A DNA stretch of 64,000 bases, taken from the NCBI GenBank assembly GCA_005406025.1, contig BGZK01001411.1:1-64000 (forward strand). The letters are read 5' to 3'. Under the pieces are notes generated by a model, which saw nothing but the letters and a program-made list of their open reading frames with translations, was not told the origin of the DNA and did no database searches. Position numbers and translations under genes: made by a program. Positions 24,256 to 36,470 of this stretch are shown here, one piece after another (within the stretch, counting starts at the first letter, position 1; each line of letters opens with the position of its first letter). The stretch comes from Eumeta japonica. Taxonomy: Eukaryota; Arthropoda; Insecta; Lepidoptera; Psychidae.

Positions 24256-27200
24256 GACTATTGTCTGAATGTGTTAAGGCTTCTTATAAAATATAATAAT
24301 AACTAATTTAGGGTTTTTTGTAAATATACATATTAACGATATAAAAGAAATTACAATTATAAATTTTGGTCGATACATTTTGTGAAAAAAAAAATCGAAA
24401 AACAAATTTTGCTCGCTCATGTTGTTTTATTTTTGATATAAACCCCTCTAAACAGTTATGCGAGCAGATGGATATCTCATTTTCTCTCCATAAGCAGAGA
24501 GTGTAAAGTGATAAAGGCAGAGTTAAAAGCTTAGTGTCGCGTTCAACTAACGCTAACCACCTAGCTGCCGTCGCAACCTGCAATAAGAGACTCAAAAAAT
24601 GTTGACGACCGCTGACAGAGCACGCGGGCGCCGCTCTGGGCGGGCGGCGTTCGACATTTAGGTCACTCGACTCGGTTGCGTTATTTCAACAGTTCACTAC
24701 CATTGATACAGAGTTGTCATGATGCGAAATGCATGTGATCGCTTTTTGAATAAGTCGGCGTACTATGAGCTCGTACAGAAGTTAACTTATTTCTACGGTT
24801 GCGTTTCCGGACGTTTGAAATGTATCTTCATTATACATTTGTCTGTTTTGACAGCGAAGATGCGTGCAGTAAATATTTGAGCAAACGAAACAAATTTTGT
24901 ACAGAACTTCTAAGCTGGATAAATAAATAAAATTGGCTATTTCATTTTTTTTTTGTAATAAACAGACAATGAAGCAGAAAGATGAAGTAAAGTAAGACCT
25001 TGTTGTGAAATTCAAAAATGCTACAATTTTCTTAAAATATATTCTTCTAATCAAGAAGCTTTATTAAATTTTACCTAACGTTCGCCTTTTTTATATCAGC
25101 GAGCAAATTAGCACTTAGTCATTATTTTTTTTCAGTCAATTTAATACCTAATTGCTTGCATGACCTTTGTTGACATAGCGTTGTCTGTAAACCTGTCAGA
25201 AACTTCTGACAGCTTTTAACAATAAAATTGAAAGTCGTACGCTTAAAATGTACACTGTCACGTGTCTTATTAGCCAACAATAAATAGGCATGTTTGATAT
25301 GCTTAATATAACGTTGTTAGACGATACGCGATTTTAAAATGTTTTTTTTTCTGTAGTTACAAGACTACATTTGAATAACTGTTTTTGACAAAGCGAATGA
25401 GATTATACGCGTACAAGAATCACACTAGTAATTTCTTAATTGAAACACTTAATAATTGTACATACAAACAACGTCTTAGAAAACAGTATAGACTAAAAAA
25501 ATAAAATTATTTATTTTTGGTAGAATCTATACATATATAATGAAAATAGGTTGTTTTTGTTCGCCAATCACGTAAAACTACTAAACGTATAGACATGGGA
25601 CTGGGACCATTCGATGCGGAATGATTTGTAGATGGTTCTAGTCTACTCATTTTTTAGAATTCCGTAAATCCTTCGCCATTTTATTTAAAATAAAAATTAC
25701 CCAGCGAAGCGAGCGTGACAGCTAGTATATAATAAAAATATGATACCAATATAAATAAATACGACTGTCTATTAAAAAAATGGATTACAGTACAGGTACA
25801 CATACATCCTCACATGCTTCACCACGCGATTACATTTCACACTGTAACATAGATACGTCTAAAGAGGAATAATAATTTTCACCAAATATCACACTATTGT
25901 TATAAAAAAACAAACACAAGGCCGGCGCTCGTAAAACAGAAAACGTTTCATTGCATTTTAGGCGAGATGTAACGAATAAAAATAAGCGGCCCGCTTCAAA
26001 GAAATCGTTCTCGTACATCTCTCACGATGGAATCTGACGCTGCGGAGGCCGCCCGCGGCATTGTCTGTCTGTTTTGTAATACGATTATTGTAGTTTTCGA
26101 CCGCCCGTCCGGGTTATATCACAGATGGGGTAGCGACTAAATAAGCCTCCGAACGACCGCGTCTACGGTGACCGTGTCGTGACTCTCGGAAGCGAGACTT
26201 GTGTTTAAATTTTTCAAACTATATTTAAATTTTAATATAACATCTGCACAAATGCACCGACTACTTATTCAATGTACCTCGACTAGACGATCACAAGATT
26301 AGGACGTGACTTAGACGAAATTCAGATTTCCTCGACGTCGCTGACTGTGACGCCTGTAAGATAATATACCGAAACAGCATAGACAAAACTATCCTAACAA
26401 GGTAATGCCTAGATGAGGTAAAGACTTACGACGAGTCGACGTGTTAAGTTGGTTTTGTCTATGATTTTATTCTTGATATTACTAGTCTCCATAACTTTAA
26501 ACTGTCGTTTGAGGTAATGGTACACTTTTTTGTTTGTGTGTTTGCTTTATTGTTCGTTTAATTGCATTCCTGAAAATAAGATTAAGCTTAAACCAACGCA
26601 TGATATCTCAATATTTCAAGTGGCATTGTAAAGAAGAGCCATTAATATTGGCTAATAAATTTATTGGTGGTGTACTATAATTCATGAAAACAATAAAAAT
26701 TATATTTATTAAATCGATAGTAATGCGATAAGTACCCATATGTATAGGTAACTGGTAAAAATATGTTTCGCTTACCTGACACTATCATAATCTAATTTTT
26801 CATCTGTTTGACTTTAAACTTCTAAAACTTATTTTTTAGACATACATAATCCCTAAAAAAATATTAATATCGAACTCATTAAAAAAAGTAGAGGGCAGTC
26901 GTGTTATGCGCATCTGATTAGGATTAGCATTCAAAACATGGATTTATTTAAAATAATCTAGAAAAAAGTTTAAAAAACCTGTGCAATAGGAAGTCATTGC
27001 TCATCAAATAAAATAAGTTAGAAAAAACCGTATGGTGCGTAGGCGGCCGACAAACGGAGGTCTAAAGTTAAGGCATACTTAACGAAAGTAGGCTATTCTT
27101 CGCTCTAAACATAGGTTTAAAGCAAAGAATTTTAGGCTATGGTTTTCACCTATGTATTTAAAAGTTTCTTTAAATGTGGCCTAAAGTAATGCAATTCGCT

Positions 27201-27300
27201 GTATATATACATTGGCTGTATTAAGATATTAGGCTTGCACGTAAAGTTATAATGAACAAAAAATATAAGTCACTTTTTATCCAAGTACTGAAGAACTAGT
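24256..27300. other. No supported gene; GC-richer islands at 24600 and 25980
   Basis: At 24600-24680 the sequence is rich in CGC/GGC; at 26027-26143 a 38-codon ORF (MESDAAEAARGIVCLFCNTI) sits in another GC-richer patch. Neither shows family similarity. The inverted leader element at 25500-25735 lies in this stretch. Confidence 0.4.
25500..25735 (-). repeat. Inverted copy of the leader element at 47222
   Basis: It matches the complement of 47222-47410 block by block: gttcgccaatcacgtaaaac, atagacatgggactgggacc, attcgatgcggaatgatttg, tccgtaaatccttcgccatt and aaattacccagcgaagcgag, ending tgacagctagta. The two copies are about 21.7 kb apart in opposite directions. Confidence 0.75.
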
Positions 27301-27301
27301 A

Positions 27302-28500
27302 TATTAAGTAGGTGAAAAAGTTTTTTCGAATTTTGTAAATAAAAACGAACAGTAATTTTTTTTGGTTGTGCTATTAGACTAATCTGAATAGTTTTGATAC
27401 CACTGAATAGATGAGATTTAAGAAAAAAGAAAAATAGGGTGTAAAATGTTGTCTCGCCGTTTTTCTATTGGTTTTCTGTGCATTGGAATAAATAAATCTA
27501 ATGGAGAAATTCGATACATTTTGAAGTTCTATTACGAAAAAGGGAAAAATGCTACATAATCCGCAAAAAAAATTGTGACATTTATGAACTTAATGCAGCG
27601 TTGGTAAAAGTAGCACAAAACCGGTTCAAGCGTTTTCAGTCCGGTAATTTTGATGTCAAAAATGAACATCGCCCTGGTCGACCTATTACGGAAAAATGCG
27701 ATGCTATTTTGGAAAAAGTGAAGCAAGATAAATATATTAGTACTTACGATATAGCTGAGTAGCTGGGTGTTGACCACAAAACAGTTTTGACCCTTCGAAA
27801 CAAGCTGGATATACAAAAAAGGTCGATACTTTCGTCCTACGTGTGCTCACTGAAAGAAGTCTAATGAATCGTGTATTCGTTTGCTAATCTCTGTTGAACC
27901 GTTTTTGAAAAGATTGATCACTGGTGATGAAAAATAGATTACCTACGACAAGAACGTGCGAAAAACATGATGGTTAAAAGGCAAGCAAGCTTCACAGTCT
28001 ATAGCGAAACCCGGATTAACTCGCAATAAGTTGATGCTATGTTTATGGTGGGATTGGAAGGACATTAATCATTATGAGCTAATGATTAATGTATTTCCAA
28101 TTCCAACTTACCAACAAGATAAATCATGAATTAGGATCTCTACTCTCAACAGTCGATGAGGCTCAAGCAAGAAGTTGACATAAAAAGGCCGGAATAGATT
28201 AATAGAAAGTATGTGGTTTTTCACCACAGAAACCAAAATATACTTTTACAAAGGTTTTTGGTGCGCTGAATCCGAATCCAAATTTTTCAACCGGCTCTAA
28301 TTTTTTTTTTTTCTGAAATATCCTAACCTATATGTGCAAAAATCGCGATTCTTGGTTTTATTTGAGGTTATGTAGCATCAGCATTGGATTCAGTGCACCA
28401 TAAACCTTCGCAAAAGTATACTCTGATTTCCAAGACAGAAAGTGACCTGATTCCGTCGGCCAAACAGAAGAAAAAATTGGAAGGATATTGAAGTTCTGGA
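27302..28500 (+). pseudogene. Second mariner transposase relic
   Basis: A mariner-type terminal sequence (ttaagtaggtgaaaaagttt) starts at about 27304. From about 27500 the + strand shows the transposase N-terminus: FEVLLRKRE-like start, then AQNRFKRFQSGNFDVK, HRPGRPITEKCDAILEK and a helix-turn-helix ending LGVDHKTVL. Further blocks are RLITGDEK (27910-27935), KPGLTRNKLMLCLWWDW (28010-28060) and VVFHH (28213-28226). Stops and frameshifts run through it, for example a stop inside GDEK-ITYD. After VVFHH the gene is interrupted by a short inverted-repeat insertion and the expected third Asp region is not recognisable. The mauritiana-like wording of the blocks suggests a different mariner group from the one at 16125. 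Confidence 0.8.
28238..28422. mobile_element. Small inverted-repeat insertion in the mariner relic
   Basis: Arms of about 36 nt at 28238-28273 and 28386-28422 (atacttttacaaaggttttt against the complement of aaaccttcgcaaaagtatac) are near-perfect inverted repeats enclosing about 110 bp. The left arm starts right after the VVFHH catalytic block of the mariner, so this is probably a MITE-like insertion. Confidence 0.5.
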
Positions 28501-29550
28501 ATAAGACGTTCAAATAATTTTAATTACAACGTTGTTTCTGATTTTATTTTTAACTATAATAAACAAAAAATTGAAAATTTCAAATCGTCTCGCTTGAAAT
28601 GTACCAAAATGAGTACCGTTAAACATACATTGTTGGTAATGTATATCTGATAATGTCCATAAAGCATATGGCCGAACGAAAACTAAGTTTATGATTTTTT
28701 GCGATCATACGAAAATAGTCGTCAGATCGTGAGGCAAACAGTATAAAAACATACATCCTTTAACGAATGACAAACGCCTAATATACATTACGACGTTCAA
28801 TTTACGGGTCATAAAAATGCAAAAATGTACGCCCAGAAAACGACATCGATTGTGATTTGTATGAAAAAAAATGATACAAAAACCAGCCTCGAGCGTCTCG
28901 GGTGGACACAATACGTAAATATTATAATTTGTACGGAGTAACTCGATCATCGGACGAACCCGGTACTGAATGTAGTCGACCTTTTGGGTCTCGGTCCAGA
29001 TGATTTTTTTATAATTATTGGAATGTCATTACTCGAGGTAATTCGCTTCGAAGACGTTTATTTATAATACTTAATAGATTTTGCGCCCGAGGCGATAATA
29101 CAAGAGGAGACTTATCTAAGCTCGTAAATGCTACGTTTGGGTTTAAGTGTCAAAGCTTAGAGGGTCAAAACAGCGATAACGTATTTTATGAAGTTTTATA
29201 AATTTCGTTTGAAGCTATATTTTTAATTGTTTTTAATCTCGATTGCATTAATAACATGTAATATAAATCGCTTTTGTACATTTTTCTTATATGTTCATAT
29301 TTTTAGTTAAGTATGTGGAATATTATTTACAAAAAATGTTATTGTATCGCTTTACATGAGGTACGATTAAAAAAGATAAGTACCTTTCTCTTGGTATAAG
29401 AATAAATATTATTTATTGTTTTTATATGACATTCCTAGGATATGTTATATTTTCTTTATTCTATTAATACAAACTATTTTTTACCTAAACAGTTAAGTTA
29501 ATATTATTGTTGTGTAACAAACATACCTTATTATCAAAAAAAAAAAATAA

Positions 29551-29928
29551 TTAGTAATGAGAATATTTTAAACAATTGTCAGTTAGTTTATACAACTCTA
29601 ACATTGTGTGAAATTTAAAAGTGAATCGCGTCAACAAATCGCTGGTCGCTCCTCTTATCAAGTTCGGCCATACGAAAGTACGTACACCTTGAACCGTGGC
29701 GTAGACGCGGCTGCCCATCGCCGCCCGCCCGCTAAATGCCACAGCCTTCTCTAACCGCTCCACATACATATCTTTATCTTCACCTTTTATAGAAACTAAG
29801 AATTCGCTTTGTTTATCCGCATCTGATGAAGATAAATTGAACGATGCAAGATCTCGAACATATGTTTGTTCCACTTTTGTAACATGAATTAGTTTTTTAT
29901 ATAAATTATAACTATTAGGTATAAACAT
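29551..29928 (-). CDS. Hypothetical 125-residue ORF
   Basis: This is the longest intact ORF that is neither one of the cuticle exons nor antisense to one. It is soluble-looking and mixed in composition (for example SIKGEDKDMYVERLEKAVAF, then GRAAMGSRVYATVQGVRTFV). Its centre is GC-richer than the flanks. No signal peptide, membrane segment or known motif was seen, and there is no clear promoter or splice context. It could be a fragment of a mobile element or chance. Confidence 0.25.
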   Translation of the reverse strand: MFIPNSYNLYKKLIHVTKVEQTYVRDLASFNLSSSDADKQSEFLVSIKGEDKDMYVERLEKAVAFSGRAAMGSRVYATVQGVRTFVWPNLIRGATSDLLTRFTFKFHTMLELYKLTDNCLKYSHY

Positions 29929-30359
29929 TAGCAGGTTGCGATTCGTTTGCGCGTTTTATTTTTCTTATTGAATTAGGATTATTCTAAAAATATATAAAAA
30001 AAGGTTTTTATATCTACAATTTCTATGATTTCACTTTAAATAAAGTCATCAGTTCAATATTCTCATTATCATCAAATCCATTAAAAAGTACATTTAGATT
30101 ATGACGAAATTCATCATTCAAAGCTGAGTTATTAGCAATATCGGCATAAAACCCAATCATTATCGCTAAACTTATTGAATTAACCTTTTATATAGTACAG
30201 TGATTTTAAACAATATGTACACAATCGTGTACTAATTATGTAAATATTAATGGAGTAGGTAAATTGTGTTTGTGAAAAAATAAACTTGAGCCTATGTTAA
30301 CATATTATATTAAAAGATAATTACTTCATATATATATGTATATTTTTTTTGTCATTTTT

Positions 30360-30660
30360 ACGATGATCACAACATTACAAGATTCCTGGAATTTCGTAGG
30401 TGTATGATTCATACAGAGTTCGGTTACATCGGTCTGGTTGCATCGCTCCAGATCTCTCCACATCATCTGATAGCCATAGGGTTTTATTGTCTCGAAGACC
30501 AAATACGAACAGTCAAGTGCGCAGGAGATAGTAAAGTGCATAAGTGTACTCGCAGACGCAGACGTACACATTCGTCCTCTCCCTCCTTGATCTAGCGGAA
30601 CGGAGAACCTCCACGACTGGGGAGGGTTTGGTTGAAGCTTTAATGAATGAAAATAAAAGC
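30360..30660 (-). repeat. Probable dispersed repeat, GC-richer
   Basis: The stretch has gcaggagatagtaaagtgca, taagtgtactcgcagacgca and ctagcggaacggagaacctc. Its style resembles common lepidopteran retroelement debris. ORFs on both strands are open over it, which argues against a single real gene. Confidence 0.3.
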
Positions 30661-30835
30661 GTTTCAATATTTATCGAAGTCTTTGAACCTTATATATGAC
30701 GTTGAATACGCAATACAATGGAAAACTTTTGAATTTGTGTTTGTCAGTTATTATTATATCAGAAAGAAAAGCTTAAAATATCAAAAAGAATTTATCATAA
30801 TACAAATTCGTAAAAGTTTCCAGTTTATGTGTTTC

Positions 30836-30881
30836 AATATATATATATTTATATATATTGTATATATATATATATATATAG
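30836..30881. repeat. Interrupted (TA)n tract
   Basis: A TA-rich tract with two interruptions, directly upstream of the SINE at 30890. Confidence 0.8.
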
Positions 30882-30889
30882 TATTAATT

Positions 30890-31115
30890 GATTGCCATGA
30901 TAGCTCAGTGGTGACGAGCAGCGCCTTCGAGTCGGAAGTTACTGGGTTGCGATCATGACCACGAATAAATTGACCGACGACTTTTTGACTCGAGTCAAAC
31001 TATAGTCGGTCAGGCCTTTTCGGTTCCGAACTTTGCCGTTGCATCGACGACGAAAGCCCAAGTCCCTCGATTTCAAATGGAAAAATCGTGGGACGGTATG
31101 CATCAGCGAGTGGAA
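30890..31115 (+). repeat. tRNA-derived SINE, copy 1
   Basis: A pol III A box (tagctcagtggt, 30900-30911) and a B box-like ctgggttgcgatc (about 30942-30954) are spaced as in a tRNA gene. The flanks do not form a tRNA acceptor stem and the sequence continues into a body (catgaccacgaataaattga, ccgacgactttttgactcga). This is a SINE head and body, not a tRNA gene. Confidence 0.65.
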
Positions 31116-31939
31116 TATTTAAAGACCGAACACAATATTAGACAATAATTTTATGATTAATGTTTCTTGAACACTGTTCGTAGAGTTATTATTGAAAAGT
31201 TGTTTTGTTGAGGCCAATTTTTATAATTTATATACGTATATATCTTCTAAAATAATAGCACTCCGAGGCATGAACTTTTTTAAATGTAATAAATATTTAA
31301 GCGGCAATAATTTAGTACAATATTAAAATCGAACCTGACACTCATTCGAATGTAAATCACTCGCTCACAAGGCTCATTGTAATATATAGCAGTCTCAGAT
31401 CAGAGATAACGGCCAACAACACCGGTAGTTATTAGTTGAAGATGAACGATAAGACAGACAATTTATAAAACGGAAAACTCATAATTTCATACAAGTTCCT
31501 ACTGTTAAGTATGTTGTATGTTTTTTTGTACATCTTCGACCCGACTTTGTCCGATGACGTACATATTCACTTAGTAGTTATTATGCATTGAACGCGCTCA
31601 TACAATAAGCTTGTTATATCTTTCTGTACATTACTTACTTAAGTATATATATACTTACACTTACGAAACGAGTATATGTATAATACTTATTGCAGCGTAC
31701 GAATTTCCTCTGAGATGTAATTTCCTGTTACAATGCGTGTTGGAAAATTCACATGAGGTATATATTTTAACGATGACCTTTCTTAACACGTAACTATTGT
31801 AAAGTTTTTGGTTCGCCTTTGATCCAAAATATTTTTAATCTGAACATAAGTTAGAGAGCGGTGTATCCAAAATTCCAATTCGAGTATCTTGAATTAAGTG
31901 GGATTTCTATTGATATTTTTTAATGTGTTCATGTCATAC

Positions 31940-32345
31940 TAGCTGTTGTTCGTGGCTTCGTCTAAATGAATATAAAATAAACGCTTTCTTCTTTTATTTC
32001 GTCCTATCATACTTTCAATTAAAATGCCGATTGCTATTCTGTTTTTGATAACAATTCCGTTTTTTCTTTCGATGCCAATTTGTTTCCGTTTCGATTTCTA
32101 TTGCGGTCCCGCTTTTGATTCTGACCTCAGTAGACTCTAATTTTGGTTCCACTCCCGATTCTCCTCAACCTCCTGACTTCGGTACCGCTCTTCAATCAGA
32201 TTCCGCTCACGCTTTTGTTTCTAAATTTCATTCCACATTCGATTTTGACCTTCATCTCGAGCTTGATTTCAATTCTGGGTTCGACTTTCGATTCTGCTCA
32301 TAGACCCACTTGTAATTTGGATTTCACTACGGGTCACAGTTCCAA
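31940..32345 (+). repeat. Element with hexamer repeat, copy 3
   Basis: The leader actagctgttgttcgtggct and tcgtctaaatgaatataaaa precedes about 310 bp of six-base-periodic sequence (tttcgatttctattgcggtc, ttgattctgacctcag, ttcgattttgaccttcatc). Two ORFs over the tract encode only periodic S/D/F-rich peptide and are side products of the repeat. Confidence 0.65.
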
Positions 32346-35300
32346 TTTGAACGAAGCCAAGGTGAATGCTAGTATCAAAATAAAACATTGGGCCATATTG
32401 CTCGGAGATAAGGTAGCTTGTGACAATAAATTTTCACTAAGTGAAAGAATTTATGTATTTATACTACTGCAGTTCTAGTTGTTCATTCACTTTCAAGTCT
32501 ATCACGTCAATAGTTTACTATTAAACAGAGTAAATTTTGAGCGTCGACTATTACAACGTACATCGAACCGTGGAACGATTTCGTATAAACGATGTTTCTG
32601 AACTAATACGTCATTGGAAACTAAAAGGAAAGAAACGCATTTTTATTAACGCTTCGAAATGTTCGCTACTCGTTCGGTGCTATGAATGAGCGCTGGCGGC
32701 AATGCATGCTTCTCGGCTTCCCGCTAAAAAATCTCAGATAAACATAAATTGCTATTTATAATGTTTCGGGTTCTAATACCGTTAAAAGCGAATTCATACA
32801 GCCAAAACAATCATCGACGATGTCGTAGTTGCTAAAGATTTATGGTTCCAAGTCGAATGACGTCGACAGCACGTTATTACTAACTCTACGCCTATTGACC
32901 GTAGGGCAAGTATAAAAGGGAAATATTTGAAGTTTTCACAACATTTACATTATTGTGCTGGATAGTCTAACAGATGATAAAATATAGAAACGGTAGAAAA
33001 GATTATGAGGACTCCATAAAGAGAACGTGCTTTTTAAATTTTTTTTTGGTTGTTGCTCTTTTGGTGACAAAGATAATAATACATACAAACATTAAACTTG
33101 GCAGGCTATAGCTTCAAAGTAAAAGAAGAATTACATTTGATTCTTCTTTTCGGATACGGATTTACGATCTTGAAATTGAATGAAAGAATACACTTATTTT
33201 GTTTAAAAACATGACACGTGCCAATAGGATAATTTATTATTTTTTTATATGACATACAGTATTTTAAGCTTTTTTTTTTGAATAAGAGTGTAGCGAAAGC
33301 GTTTTTTTTATAATTGTAAATTTATCTGAATAGATTATTTTAAATTTCTAATTAGACAGAGAAAACACTAATATCCAGTGACGTCATTGTCTCCTACCGC
33401 CATGTGTAATAAATAACGTTAATACGCTTTAGTAATTAGAATTTACGAAGGATAGTAGTTCATTATTTTTTAATCGATTTTAAGTTTGATGTCGCTCTTA
33501 ATCATCATGACAAGTCAGGTTGCATAATTCATCAACAAATACAATAAGTATCAATAAACTACCCAATCGTGTGTTGGTATTGAACTTTATTCACGCTAAT
33601 TCGATTAGCACTTGGCCGGATTTCAAACTTGCACCATGTAGCATTTACCGTGCAAAAGCTGGGAAAAACAAGTTAAGATGTTCCCGTCATTCATCGTCTT
33701 AAATCAACACTAATCTAGGATGATGAAATACGCATATATTTCTCGTACTCACACAAATGAACGAATAAATCATATAAGCTAGGCCACAACAGGTTCTCTA
33801 TTTTACTTATAACCGTAAGAGCGCGTCCAAGTTAACTCAAGTGACCAATCCGATTTTGCGACATAGCCCCGAGGAGATTGTACTCGGATGCCGAGGCGAC
33901 CGGCAAAGGTCATAGATTTATTTCTGGGCAGCGTATTACCATCTACTTGATCTTCTTGCAGGCGCTAACCCACTTAATGCGGATTAATAGTTTATGTATG
34001 ATCGTAAAAAAAGATGGACGGCTTTTTTGTGCGAGCGATCGAGTTCGTTATTTCGATTATTCAATTAAGCGGAAATTAATTTCGCTATTGAGAATAATTA
34101 GTGTAGATTTTTTATAATATTGTTTACGTTCAAGTATTGAAAATTGGATAACCTGTGAAATGACGTCATTTAAGGCATCGATAGACAGAGAAGTGGGTTA
34201 AATTAAAAAAAAAAAAAAGTATTTAGAAGAAATATAAGTTCAGACTTACACTTGAATCTTGAACAAATATTTTGGCGGACATTCCGAGAAACAAAGATTT
34301 TTTTATTGTCCGTAATAACATAGCAAAAGAAATGCTCATCGAATTTTATGTTACTTTTTATATGCGATGTTAAATATTTACAATATAGTTATGAAAAGTT
34401 TAGTTAAATGCATTATTTTATCACATAAACACTATAAAGGTTAAGACTGTTAAATGTTAGAAATGTAATAGTTTAACTTCAATTAAGAAGTTAATATTTT
34501 CATGATCGGCGGTGACTATCTACTTTCTGGTAGCCGGCGTGTTTGTTTATCCTTTAAAAGATTAATAAAAAAAAATGGTAGGAAGGCGTGGGTGAATAGA
34601 GAAATACTCAATTTTCAATAGAAAAGTAAAGGTCATTTCAGTTAAGACACTAGTACATAAAGCGAAAGTTAGTTTTCATCAATTTATAAAAGTAACAAGC
34701 GACATGATTGACATTTCGGACATATTTTTTTTTAAACAAAATAGTTTTCAGTTAGCTACATTTGACACCGCTTCTCTAGAAAGTACAAGAGTTTGTTGTC
34801 GCAATATTTAAGGGATAAAATAAACCTCAAAATTGATTTCTTGGTACAATATCCGATTATCAGAACATATGTAGAAAAATACCTCGAAAGTACTAACAAC
34901 GGAGGATTGAAGAGTTAATTAAAACAGTCGCGTACTTTTACTATTCTCGTCTGTTAATTTTAAAAGACATAAGTATGTTTATGGGACTGGACCGCTTTTA
35001 CTTCATTAACGACGAGTTACTTTGTTTAGCGCCTCTAACAAAGTTGATAGTATACCTAATATTCAAATTAATAAGTACTCGTCGATATAAACAGCCTCAT
35101 TCTTTATCACAGCGGCACTGATCTCGCAACCTCTTGTGAGGCAGACAAAAATCTATCACGATTGTGGTTACTAAGCAACAAAATGATAAATACGTACAAA
35201 GCTTTTTTTTAGTAAAAAAAAATGAAAGTTAAGGATGACTGTTGAAGATTGTTTACAACGTCATTGAGGCTTTATATAAATAATTATAAGCCTTTAAAAA

Positions 35301-35929
35301 AAACATTGAATTAATGTGAGAAAAGAGATTGGCGTCCAAAGCCGTCATACTGTTATGGACTTTACTTCATTGGTCGTCTGCCAGTACTGCACTGCCCATG
35401 CGTTAACTATTCACCTGCACAGCACTACTGTAAATTCCTGAATTCCAGTCTTGACAGAATATATCTATTTAATATTAACGATGTCGCTATGAACTTGTCG
35501 TGTCGTCTTCGTATATACCCATTATGTGGTTGATCAGTCAAACGCTGTGTATTTGATACTCTGTTCAATTGAATGCGAATATATGTTGGCCACTGAAAAT
35601 GGTTTATTTTATTGTGGTTTCCGGATTAAGAAATGGATTACTATATGCCGAACGGCGTTATGAAAGGCAACTAACTATAAGTAAAAAAAAAATATTATTT
35701 TTGCGATTTATCATGGTCAAAATTATCGATAATTTTATCGTCACGATAGTCAGGAGCAGTAACGCTGGCGTCGGCCATGTTTGTCGATTTTACATTAAAA
35801 AAATTATAGTGTAAAATGACAGCGTCATAATTACAAATATGTAGTCATCGTCAAACCGTTGACTAGATTAGGTCCCTTGAAATATCCTTCTTTCATATAA
35901 GGAGAATGCAAGGGCTAGAAGCGTATACG
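32346..35929. other. AT-rich stretch, no supported gene
   Basis: Several ORFs of 60-81 codons lack motifs, splice context or codon bias. Nothing recognised. Confidence 0.5.
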
Positions 35930-36470
35930 GACCATTAGAGAGTAGATGATCACTGCCGCCCAATGACAGTCGCTACCTCAAGGAATCGTTAGCGCGTTGC
36001 CGGCCTTTTTAAAAAAAGCACGCTCTTTTCTTCAATACCCCTTGCCGAAGTTCATTGGGAAGACCGCTGATGATAGGTCGTTTCAAAATTGTGCCATATC
36101 TGGCAGGAAATCGCGTATAAAGCTTACGGTGGTAGAATACCAGCGTCAAAATGGTGCTGATGGTGTTTCCGACGAGCTAAATGATGAGGTAAGCGGCAGC
36201 AATGAGGTTAAACAGTTCTTCAGAGAACTCCTCAAAGTATATGCAATAAAACATACATAAAGCTGCCACGTCATTCCATAAATCCAACAGGTCTAATTGG
36301 CCGATTACTGGGGGGTCGCCGACGATTCTAAGCGCTCGACGATGGACGCGGTCTATAGATAAATGTGGATATTGGTGTGCCTCAGCCCGAAGAAGACTAA
36401 AGCACTTTAGATAAGATCGAACCTATGTCTTATAAAGTAGAAGGCGATAATCTAGGTTGAATTATTGTCA
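35930..36470 (-). pseudogene. Non-LTR retrotransposon 3' end (reverse transcriptase C-terminus)
   Basis: On the minus strand the sequence reads HRRALRIVGDPPVIGQLDL followed by LDLWNDVAALCMFYCIYFEE and SEELFNLIAA, the conserved C-terminal region of jockey/CR1-type reverse transcriptases. It is followed by decayed versions of the F-R-FLPxxAxLWN block (SRKSRIKL region on the complementary strand) and of the FKKR-F-L-GRQR ending near 36000. The 3' UTR contains gatcatctactctctaatgg, shared with the short pieces at 3720, 8595 and 41085. The element is 5'-truncated and frameshifted. Confidence 0.75.

Noticed and set aside
30895..30960. Possible tRNA gene
   Set aside because: A and B boxes are present but there is no acceptor stem and the sequence continues as a SINE body.
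32115..32478. Two overlapping ORFs rich in S, D, F and P
   Set aside because: They translate the hexamer minisatellite; several frames stay open because of the period of six.
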